From NCBI GenBank assembly GCA_000469685.2, contig LS997563.1, forward strand, positions 29,281,897 to 29,345,896: DNA of 64,000 nucleotides, read 5' to 3'. Source of the stretch: Haemonchus contortus. Lineage: Eukaryota; Nematoda; Chromadorea; Rhabditida; Trichostrongylidae. A program made the position numbers and the translations under genes. Each line of letters opens with the position of its first letter. The first letter of the stretch is position 1. Of the stretch, positions 29,674 to 38,974 are shown piece after piece. Below the pieces are notes generated by a model, which ran no database searches, was not told the DNA's origin, and saw nothing but the letters and a program-made list of their open reading frames with translations.

Positions 29674-32115
29674 GTCCCACCTACTGAGAAGAGTGCGCTT
29701 TCTTTCCAATTCAGATAATCCCTCAATTTTCTTAACTAATCTGAGCTGCAGTTCTTCTCTCATATCCGGCGCCGGGCAAACTGCACGGTGGTGCGAATAC
29801 GGAGGGATCACGTCCTCGAATAGTGTGCCTCGCAGGGGTTTACAATAAAAACATCCTTTTTCCTTCTCCTTGTTTGGGCATGTTCCGTTGCAGAACTTCA
29901 TACACTTGTAACATCTTCCACAGGAAATGGCAACTTGCAGACGTTGGTTTCCGTTGACGACGTGTGGGCAAGAATCTGAAAAATGGGCACCCACGACTCC
30001 ACAAAAGGAACAGTCGATCCTGGGGTCGATGCCTTTAGAGTATTCGACTATCAGCCTGTGTGGGTACTTGTCCAGCATACTTTCCATTGTCCTTATCTCT
30101 CCACGGATGGTTTCCAATTCTTCTGCTGCTTTTTGGTCAGTGGACGACTTGGCTTTCTTAGCGCTGGTTTTCGAGCTGCAAGGTTTTTCTGCGAAGGATT
30201 CACTTTCGGGTAACACTCTTTTCCTTGTTGGCTTCTCCGGGCGCTCCTCTGCCTGATCACCACTCGACTCTCGAAGTAGACGATCGAAGTGTTGGTCGTC
30301 GGTCTCCTGCGGTGGTGGGTGCTTGTCCAGTCGAGCCGCCTCCTCGGATTTGCTGGGCAACATTTTTAACACCTGCAGTTGGTCCTGCATGGCTTGCACG
30401 CTCTTCTTAAGGACCTCTGCGGCTTCCATTTCCCTCCGGTTTGACTTGACTTCCTTTTCAGCCGTCGCCATGTATTCAGTGATTTCCTTGATTGTCGTTC
30501 CCAATCGTCGGACGTCTCGCTCTATCAGTGTCATTACTTCTTTTACATCAATTTGGACGTCCTCTGTGCGTAGCCATTCTTCTCTTCTGGCTGCTAGCTC
30601 CTGATCGTTCTGGGCATTGCTACCGTAGATGCGGTCCGTTAAAACATAGCGAGTGCCGAGGCGTAAGAGTCGCTCCTTGGTGAGGCCAGCCGTAAGCAAG
30701 TACTGATTTAGGAGCTGAAGCCTTTCAGCTATTCCCATCTCGTGAAGCGTGGTACTGCAGATCAGGCGGAACCAGTCGTTTCGTAGCGATGAGGTGATTC
30801 TCCCCTGAACTTTTGTCTCGTTGAGAACAGCTAGGTCTCCTTCTAGTCTCTCGCTGGTAGGGTTTGATTCAATTATCATACGGCTCAAATACTTGGGACC
30901 TCCTTCCACATCGCGTGGGTCCAGCCTGAAATCGAGAGCGAACTGTGCTGCATACTTGATTATGCTAAGGTTAAACTTGAACTTGAAACTACACATTGAA
31001 ATTTTCTGCTTGAATTTTCCTAAAGATAAACAAACGGAATTTGGAAATGGGTTTTTTCCCTTTTCTGGCCATTTACTAATACTGGATTTCCAAGGTAGCT
31101 CGTTCTCGAGCAAAGGAATTCGAGAAAGGTACTTGAAGTTTTCTTTTTCCAAATAACAACCGTAAAAGTTAGTAATTTTTGAATTAATTTTCATAATGGG
31201 AGCTTCGCTGGCTTCTGCGATTAGACCGGTGCTTGCAAATAGGCAGCATATAAGACTTATCATTGTTATTGTACTTATCGAAGCAGCTGATGTCAGATAA
31301 CGTTGTCGCAGGTTATAGCGTGAAGTTGAATGTGGGGATGTGCTTGCAATATTACTTGAGTCCTCGTAAGGGTCCGTTTCGTTACTCGTCTTTCCTTCCA
31401 ACTCTAAGGGTATCAGTAAATTGATAAGACGTCGTATGCGTCGCCTCTCCGGATCCAAGCTTGAGTCAGAAAACAACAGTGGGCGAGTGTTGAGAAAAGC
31501 TTCGATTTCGACCATAACTGTGAGTAGCTCTTCAAACGATGGCGTTGATCGTCCTAGCGTTTTGTCCAGACTTGATTTAACAGACTTGATGAGCCTTTCA
31601 TAGAACCCGCCTTGCCAGGGCGCGTACGGAGTACTGTGCCTCCATTTTATCTCCCTGTTGCCTACTTCTCGAGCAATGGCCGGGTCGATCTGAGCTCCTT
31701 CTCTCCTTTCCCGCAGGATTTCTTTACCTAGTAGAAATGTTGGGGCGTTGTCACTTGTTATTGAACTAGGGATTCCCCTTCTTCCGAAGAATCGCCTGAG
31801 CATGTGTAGGAAGGATGTCGTTGGTGCGTCGAAAACGAGATCCAGGTGGATCAGCCGTGTGACCATACATGTGATTATACATCCGAAGCATTTTGTTTTT
31901 TCTCCCGTGGAGCTGCTCACATAGAGGGGTCCAAAATAGTCTAACCCGACTTTTTCGAAAGGCCTACTCTGAATGACTCTCTCGGGCGGAAGGTCGCTCT
32001 GATGGGGATACTTGAAGGGTAAGTTGTTAAGACGCTGACACTTGAGGCATGCTCTCACCTGTTTAATGACCTGAGATCGCAGCTGTGGTATCCAAAACGT
32101 TTGACGAATCAATGA
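29605..32115 (-). pseudogene. BEL/Pao integrase core plus downstream coiled-coil/zinc-finger ORF
   Basis: Continuous 830-codon frame. The N-terminal part is the second half of the integrase zinc-binding region (FWIP, then CLKCQRLNN) and the catalytic core: D in KVGLDYFGPLYV, D in SSITSDNAPTF and E in GGFYERLIKSVK. About 290 residues in comes a hydrophobic segment (ISLICCLFASTGLIAEAS) like an env start. Next is a region with no env similarity: a helical segment (SERLEGDLAVLNET), a coiled coil, a basic/acidic linker, and Cys clusters (CSFCGVVGAHFSDSC; CGRCYKCMKFCNGTCP; CFYC; HHRAVC). The frame runs into the 3' LTR before stopping. Separated from the rest of pol by the nested insert, so non-functional as it stands. 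Confidence 0.85.
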
Positions 32116-33845
32116 CACCAGTCGGGCCGCCCGGCTAACGCCAGGCTTCCCTCCTTCTTATGGGTTCGCCCGGCTACGCCGGGCGCTCCTTCTCCCTGTG
32201 AGAAATTTGCTATGCGTAAATAACACTTCGGGTTCACCTTTTGCTTTGAAAGCTCTACACCGTCAGTATCAGCTCCGAATTAGGAGCGATTTTTTCTGTA
32301 AGCCAGTCTCGCTGTGCCCGAAAAAACATCGTTTAAAATCGCAAAGGCGATTATTCAGGGAAAAAAAGTATTAAGAGACTTTATCGCGGCAGAGGCTACT
32401 ATGTTAGCTACCATCAATGTTCCTCAATGCCATCATTAATGGCTCTCCTCCTTATTGGGGTAAAGGGACTTTGTCCGAAAAATATCGAATTAATGAAGTT
32501 CCCCCTTTCTAATATGTTATTTCGCTTTTTCGCTGAGCGAGAGTATAGACTATCTATCGCATTCAAAGATGTACCTCCTTTTCTCCACAGATACATCATT
32601 AAATGTGAATCCAACATTATTACCGGTCGGATAAATTTTGCTAAGAATGATATCAAAGCAAAGAGAAACCGTGATCTTTTACTCAATCGCAAACTCTGCT
32701 GGGTAGCGGTCGTAATCTAATAGTAAGAAGTGAACCAAATTCATCTCCTTATAATTACACAACTTATCCTTCTTGTCGAATGAAACATATCAAAAAGTCA
32801 AAGCTAGGTCGTAAATAACAAAGGCGCTAGGGGGAATGGGGGGGGGGGGGATCTTCTTCTCTAAGGCCTCTTCTACTGTCAGTGTTCCCATCGTGCCCCC
32901 TCCTATTGATTGCTCTCCAAGTCCACGGGATCAGGAGTTATGGATTTCTACTCATTTATTTCGTGAGATCTTGTTCCTTGGGGGCGTAGTCCGGCCCTAC
33001 TACTCACCATAAGTGTTCCCATACTGCCTCCTACCAAGTTCGAACGCCCTAGAGACAAACCGAAAGTTTTGACGCAAACTTCGCCTTCAATAAGCGGGGT
33101 CCGGTCCTCCCATCTACGATAAGTGTTCCCATCCTGCCACCTGTACCCCTGCCAAGTTTGAATGCTCCAGGGCCAAACTGACTATTGCGGCGCAAAACCA
33201 CACCCCCTGAGCATGGATTCCGGTCCTGCCACTTACCAAAGGTGTTCCCATCCTGCCCCTATACTCCTACCAAATGTGAACGCTCCAGGTCCACGGGGAC
33301 ATGAGTTATGAATTTGCGGTCCAAAGTTTCTAACGCGCACGGTGCGCTCCCTGTGAACGGAGTCCGGTCCTGCCACGTACCGTAGGTGTTCCCATCCTGT
33401 CCCCCTTACTACTACCAAATTTAAACGCTCCAGGTCCACGGGGACATGAGTTATGAATTTGCGGTCCAAAGTTTCTAACGCGCACGGTGCGCTCCCTGTG
33501 AACGGAGTCCGGTCCTGCCACGTGCCGTGAGTGTTCCCATCCTGTCCTCCTTACTCCTACCAAATTTAAACGCTCCAGGTCCACGGGGACATGAGTTATG
33601 AATTTGCGGTCCAAAGTTTCTAACGCGCACGGTGCGCTCCCTGTGAACGGAGTCCGATCCTGCCACTTACCGAAGGTGTTCCCATCCTGTCTCCCTTACT
33701 CCTACCAATTTTGAACGCTCTAGGTCCACGGAGACAGGAGTTATGAATTTCCGGTCAAACACACACACCGACACACACACACACAAACACACACACAAAC
33801 ACACCGACACACCAACAGACACACTTAGCGAATTATATAATGTAG
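32116..33845. mobile_element. About 1.7-kb foreign insert inside BEL/Pao integrase
   Basis: It splits the integrase zinc-binding region. The left end is GC-rich with a hairpin-forming CCCGGCTACGCCGGGCG. The middle (32300-32830) has no recognised coding region and ends in a 13-G run. The right part is a satellite array, then a (CA)-rich stretch, ending ...CACTTAGCGAATTATATAATGTAG. A similar ending (CACTTAGCGCTTTATTCAGGTAG) occurs at 52840-52862. Removing the insert restores the family spacing between the two histidines and FWIP. A clear target duplication and element class were not found. Confidence 0.7.
32881..33760. repeat. Satellite array, about 145-bp unit
   Basis: GTGTTCCCATCCTG recurs at about 33241, 33385, 33530 and 33675 (period 144-145 bp, nearly identical units) and, more diverged and shorter-spaced, at 32881, 33012 and 33122. 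Each unit includes a CGCTCCAGGTCCACGGGGAC block and CGGAGTCCGGTCCTGCCAC. Repetitive short frames are by-products. Related sequence occurs at 52440-52870. Confidence 0.9.
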
Positions 33846-34130
33846 GATGGTATGATTGACCCCTGGATGCGCTCCTTGATGGTACTCGTTGATGATGAGT
33901 CTTGCCAAGAAGGATTCCTGCAGTATGAGAATAGGATACTTAGCTGAACTTTTTAAGGCGCTTGTGCCGAGTCTACCGTAGCATCGTAGGATGTCTTCCT
34001 TGTCCTTTCTCGGTCTTAAAGAGGCAAGCTTCTTTATGATCTCTGACATGATTTCTGTCCGTTGATGATGACGAATTATCACTTTTCTAGCTTCTATCAT
34101 CTCTTCACCTGTTGGGGCCAAGGAGTGTTC
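33846..34130 (-). pseudogene. BEL/Pao integrase N-terminal zinc-binding fragment
   Basis: In the same frame as the RT/RNase H ORF but cut off from it by a TAA at 34131-34133. Contains FLARLIINEYHQGAHPGVNH, the HHCC-type His half, and is then truncated by the nested insert. The cysteine half lies at the start of the 29605-32115 frame. Confidence 0.8.
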
Positions 34131-36545
34131 TTAACGTGGTGAAGTCCACCATGAGGCAGATATAACCTGATTTGAATGCTTGCTTCGTACTTGACGAGTG
34201 ATTGCTTTGATAAAACGAAGAGCGTAGGCTAAGATACGCTTAGTTTGAGTTAGTGTTATAGCTTGCTTAGGCGTTATCAGATAGCGGTCAACTTCGTTCA
34301 CGTCGGATTGACCTGCTGCTGCCAGGAGTACGTTCCGTTCTTGGTTATCACTTTCCGGTTTGATTTTGAACGTCGTGCTTTTTTTCTTCCAGTTGCTCTC
34401 CGGTTCTTCCAGAAAGGCCGGTCCTTTCCACCAGAAATGTGTTGTGAATTGATTCTTTCTCAGCCCTCTCGTAGCGCAATCGGCTGGATTCTGGATCGAG
34501 TCTACATACCCGAAGTATCCTTCATACTTGAGCGATTGCAGGTGTTCAACTATTTTTCCGATTTCTCTGAGCCTATTGGTAACCATGACGCTTTTCTCGG
34601 CTACGTGATGATTTTTCACCCAGCTCAGTACAATTTCCGAGTCAGAGAAAATGTAGATATACTTGATCTGTATCGCTGACCGAAGTTCTTTGACTACGGT
34701 TTCAGTCAGCCGCGTAGCTAATGTGACAGCATTTAATTCCATTTTTGGCATTGTCATGGCCGTCCTCAATGAGGGAAGCCGTTCACGTGCCATTAACAGG
34801 TGGGTTGACGGCGGATCGCACAGGTACAGGCATGCAGCCATTGCTTCCAAGCTAGCATCCGCAAATGTAGCAATAACTTGATTGCTTGAGCCCCTTGCAA
34901 CGACTCGGGGGATCGCTTTTTCGAATCCGCTGATGCCGTCGATGATGTTGTGCCATTGTTGTATGTGGCTTGCCGAGAGTGTGGAATCCCATCCGTATCC
35001 TTCTTTCCAGAGTGATTGAAGAAATCGCTTTGCTTTGTGAGTCAATGGAATCAGCCACCCCAAAGGGTCGTATATTGAAGCTACCGCTCGAGCTACTGTC
35101 CGTTTGGAAACATGAGAATCTGTGCTGATTGAGCAGTTCACTTGAAATCGATCACTCAAGGAGTTCCATCGTATTCCGAGCACTTTTGGCTGAGGATCAG
35201 CCGAACGGTCCTTGTCGATCATCCCTTGCATTAATTTTTCATCATTGGATACAAATTCTCTGAGGTTTATGCTCAAAGCGTTGAACATTTCCTTACACTT
35301 GATGTACTTGTAACGGGCTTCGTCGTAATTTTCTGCCGTCAAGAGGACATTATCAACGTAGAGGTTGTTCTTGATTACTTGAACTAAATCGCGTTCACTT
35401 GAGTATGTATCTAAGTGATAGTGAGTAGTTGCTGCCAAGAGAAATGGTGAGGCAGTTAAGCCGAATGCCACCCTAGTGAATCTGAGGCACCTGATGTTGT
35501 TGGGTTCAGGTGGTTGCCGATAATCCCACAGCCACAGACATCTTGTGAAGTCTCGTTCGCTTTCATGAAGCCTCACTTGTAAGAATGCTTTCTCGACGTT
35601 CGCGATGATCCCTATTCTTCCTATCCTGAATCTGAGAAGAATTCCGAACAGTTGTGGAAGGATCACTGGGCCCCTGTGGAGAACTTCATTGAGCGATGGA
35701 CATCCCTTGTAATGAGCCGATGCATCGAAGACTATGCGGAGCTTTGTTGTCAACTTGTTGGGTGTCACGAGTGCTTGATGTGCGAGATAGTGTTTTTTGG
35801 TCTTCGAGCTTGGCCTCTCTTCTGTTACGTCCTCAAGGATATTCATTTGTATTTGCTCTTGGGAGACAGCATCATATCGCTGAAGGAGGTTCTGATCCTT
35901 CTGCAGTGAATTCCAGACACTGTGAAGACGACGTATGGCTATTGCATAATTGTCGGGCAGCTGTGGATGATCATCTTTCCATGGGAGTTTCACGTAATAA
36001 ACATCAGCTCTGCGTTCGACCGTGAGGTTGAAGTTATCCCATACTTGCTTGTCATGACGGTCTTTTTCTTCCCTTTCTGGGTTTCCGAATTCATGAATTC
36101 CTGCCGACTCTAATTCCCAAAATTTTTCCCATCTACATTCATCCTCCTCGTCGCCTCCGGGGTTGTCCTCCTCGTGTACCATGTGTATCTGTGATTCAAG
36201 GGACCAGTAGTTGTCCCACTGGGTGATTTCCTCGCGCTCGTCCTTTAGGCTTAAATGAAGAATCTTTTCTGGGCTCTTCAACTTTCCCGCAAGAATATCG
36301 CCCATTGTAGTGCGCAGGACGTGGAGACCCGATGGAAGTTCCACTTGTGAGCTGTTTTGTCTCAAAAATTGCCACGCCTGGTCGCATCCTAATAAGATAC
36401 TTGGCTGTACTTTCGCAAGACTCATTGAAGGAAGCTGCATATTCTGCGAAAGAAGAGCTTCGCTGTCTTCTTTTGTTAACGGAACGACTTTTCTTCGGAT
36501 GTGGGTAATCTCAGTTCCTGAGCCAAAGCAGTCACGAAACGACAT
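34131..36545 (-). pseudogene. BEL/Pao pol: protease C-terminus, reverse transcriptase, RNase H
   Basis: 804-codon open frame. The start retains only the end of the aspartic protease (PSILLGCDQAW); no clear D-S/T-G active site is seen upstream. RT: RIVFDASA (motif 1/2), IANVEKAFLQV (motif A region), FGLTASPFLL (motif B) and YVDNVLL (motif C, Asn replacing the second Asp as in many nematode BEL/Pao RTs). RNase H: FADASLEAMAACLY and YIFSDSEIVLSWVK, followed by NPADCATRG. It ends at an in-frame TAA before integrase. Other nematode Pao elements have these domains in this order. Confidence 0.9.
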
Positions 36546-36560
36546 TGTGTCGATAAGTAC

Positions 36561-38083
36561 TTAAATCTCTCGAAGGCTTTTGGTGTTTGGATCGGCTACT
36601 GAAAGTTCGTCAATGGAAAGGAACGTCTTTGAATGCATTAAGCCTTTTCCGGGAGGTTGCACACTCAAGACTGCTCCTTCCTCATAACTTTCTTCTGCGA
36701 TTTCGTCGTGCTGTGGATTTGACGCGCCGTCGGTCACCAGGTGGACTCCGGTTGTAGTCTTTGTTTGCTTTCTTTCTCTCTTAGTTCCTTCCTTTGGGCT
36801 TGGAACCGTTGATGAGAAGCATTTCCACTTGACTTTACCGAGGATGTGGTTAAATTTATCCCGGTCTTGAAACAACACGATGTATGAGCGGACCGTGGCA
36901 GAGGAAACACGGTTGCCTGCTACATTCCGCTGTTGCATGGTGCGCTGATACGCACAGCTGGCACAAGTTCCTTTCTCGTAGGTATTGTGCACGTTCTTGT
37001 GGAGTCTTGAATTTCTCACATACTGCTGGTTTGTGGTCACCCTTGCAGTACATGCACGGCAGCGTCCGTTTTCTGTGAAATGGTGTTGTTTTGTGTGTGT
37101 CCATACTGGATGGCATAGCCTTCGATGGCTTTTCTAAATGAACTTGAATCATTTCTTCTCCCGAGATGACGTCCTCCATCAGATTGAAAAGAATTTGCAT
37201 CGAAATCGGTTGAAGGTTCGACGAGACTGATCGCTTCTTCATGAGGATTTTCCGTTGAAAAACCTCAGGAAATTTTGAAAAGATATTTTTCATCATCCAT
37301 TGATTGTCAACTTGTTCGCCTTTTTGTCTCAGTTGCTGGATGATGACTTGAATTTGTTCGAAAAGTGAACGTTGATCCTTCAGGGCTTGACTTCGTAAAT
37401 GACTCATTTCCAATTTGTTGATGAGCTTCTGAATTAATTCTTCTCTTGAACCGTATCGGTTGTGCAGAAAGGTTATGGCTTGAGAGTAATTTTCTTTAGT
37501 GACCTGAAATTTCCGAATGGATTCTTTGGCTTCTCCTCGAAGCGCGTCCAAAAGGAAGTTGAATTTGTAGAGTTCCGGGAGATCCTGTGAGTGCACATTT
37601 GCATTGTACAGCTCCCAGAAGTTGTCCCAGTCCCAAATATTCCCGTTGAATTTTGCGAAGTTGCGCCTGCATCCCAGGTTTAGGTTGAGGTGCTGTCACT
37701 TGGGATTGACTCATGCCATCACACGATTTGATCGCCCTGATCCTGGCTTGAAGAAGCATCATGTACTCAACTGCTGCGGCAATACCTTCTTCGGCTCGAA
37801 TGGAGTAAGTTTCGTTGTCGTCTGGCTCAGCCCCCGTAACTGAACTGTCTCTCAGAGTGAGGAATCTGGACAATGTTGCCTCCAATTGCCCTACCAGAAT
37901 GTCAATAGCTCCCATCGCCTCTTCGAGTTGCCGTAACTTCTCCAAATTAGCATTCTGTGCTTCACCATGAAATTCGGCGTGAAGTGATTCCAGCTTCATT
38001 CCCTGATATTCCTTTATCAGCTGTTCTAATCTGTTTCCGTACCGAGTAAGAAGCCTTTTCGTAGTAGTTATTTGGGCATTCAT
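36561..38083 (-). pseudogene. BEL/Pao gag (frameshifted) and degenerate protease
   Basis: Starts at ATG 38083 (MNAQITTTKRLL) with a helical N-terminal region. Around 37670 the reading shifts frame into a typical Pao Gag core (YKFNFLLDALRGEAKESI). It ends in zinc knuckles CMYCKGDHKPAVC, CQLCVSAHHATAEC and a partial CFLCHG. A second frame change near 36890 leads to a basic linker and a region where the protease should start; no intact D-S/T-G site was recognised. Two frame changes make a programmed frameshift unlikely; decay is more probable. Confidence 0.8.
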
Positions 38084-38101
38084 CTCTTTCTTTTTGTTTA
38101 C

Positions 38102-38235
38102 TTGAAATATCAAGTACTTGATGGAGACTGTGAGATAAATTGATTGAAAGATTGCGAAATATCGAATACTTGATGGAGACTGTGAGACAAATTGATTGAA
38201 AGATTGCGAAATATCGAATACTTGATGAAAATTGT
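38102..38235. repeat. 52-bp tandem repeat in BEL/Pao leader
   Basis: TACTTGATGGAGACTGTGAGA-type units start at 38115, 38167 and 38219 (period 52 bp, about 2.3 copies), between the 5' LTR and the gag ATG. It may be part of the element leader. Confidence 0.8.
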
Positions 38236-38363
38236 AACTTGAAAGCAATCAAAAACTTGTAAGCACTTGAACTTGAGAACTCGGCTATGCAATTCAAATT
38301 TCTGACCTGAGTTTCTATCAAACTGCCGATGCACCATATCGGAATTCTTGGGATGGAGAGCTC

Positions 38364-38734
38364 GCCTTTTGGATTATGCCACGCGGATTACTTGAGTACT
38401 TGATCCTGAACGAATTCCGACTTGAAGTAACTTGACTTGAACTCTCTAGGAGTAGAGGTACTCACTTGAAATGAATGAACAAGATAACTTGAATCTTTAC
38501 TTGAACAGTAAGTGAGATCGGGGCCAGAGCCCAGCCGTACCGGAGCGATGTCGAAATCGAAATATAGATCGGTAGTACCGAGACTTGCCCTTTTATAGCT
38601 GCCTCGAGCCCGCCAGATCATCGCGTAGATCACGTCTATAATCGAACAGGCCAGATCAAGAACTAAACTATAGAATTAGGAACAAGGATAAAAATAAGCA
38701 ACAAAATAAGCAAAAAAGAAGTCGCTTTCGCGAC
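38364..38734 (-). repeat. BEL/Pao 5' LTR
   Basis: 371 bp, nearly identical to 29301-29673 including the TGTCGCGAAAGCGACTTC start. It abuts PLE 3'-UTR sequence at 38735 (TCCACCCCCCACAATATC), which locates the insertion target. I could not assign a primer binding site just inside the LTR. Confidence 0.9.
38589..38597 (-). promoter_or_regulatory. TATA box in BEL/Pao 5' LTR
   Basis: TATAAAAGG on the minus strand, in the position expected for an LTR promoter driving gag-pol. The same box is at 29526-29534 in the 3' LTR. Confidence 0.65.
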
Positions 38735-38974
38735 ATCCACCCCCCACAATATCTTTGAAGCCAACTTGACCATCCTACAATTCTAGGTGGATAAAAAGTA
38801 CCGTACCTTCCTGTTGAGCAGAATCAGCCCTCGTGAGCGATGTGGACTTGGTGTCTCGAGTTCAAAATTCACAGTGAAAGGCTAGCCTTATATAGGGGGT
38901 GAGCTCGAGCGTGATTGACACGCATTCCTCCTTCCGGTTCATTTTTGGATCCGTGACCCGGATCCAAAATGCCT

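Larger units (their letters stand above)
29301..38734 (-). mobile_element. BEL/Pao LTR retrotransposon inserted in the PLE 3' UTR
   Basis: The two LTRs are 29301-29673 and 38364-38734, 98-99 percent alike by eye (about five substitutions plus a length change in an A-run), implying recent insertion. Gene order on the minus strand is gag, protease remnant, RT, RNase H, integrase, then an extra ORF, with a 1.7-kb foreign insert in integrase. Flanks TCCCC (left) and TCCAC (right) look like a 5-bp target duplication with one mismatch. The intact PLE copy at 41720-41760 shows the uninterrupted target. The internal coding region is damaged (gag frame changes, one in-frame TAA in pol). Confidence 0.9.

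Noticed and set aside
33233..33666. Repeated short proteins from minus-strand frames
   Set aside because: They are translations of the 145-bp satellite units.
32881..33760. CRISPR-like array
   Set aside because: Units are contiguous with no unique spacers, and the genome is eukaryotic.
32105..33833. CGAAT as a 5-bp target duplication of the nested insert
   Set aside because: Using it would leave three extra residues in the integrase zinc-binding region. Canonical spacing and the shared end at 52.86 kb place the boundary a few bases further out, so the match is probably chance.
36561..37596. Programmed frameshift in BEL/Pao gag-pol
   Set aside because: Two frame changes plus loss of the protease active site fit decay better; no slippery site was evident.
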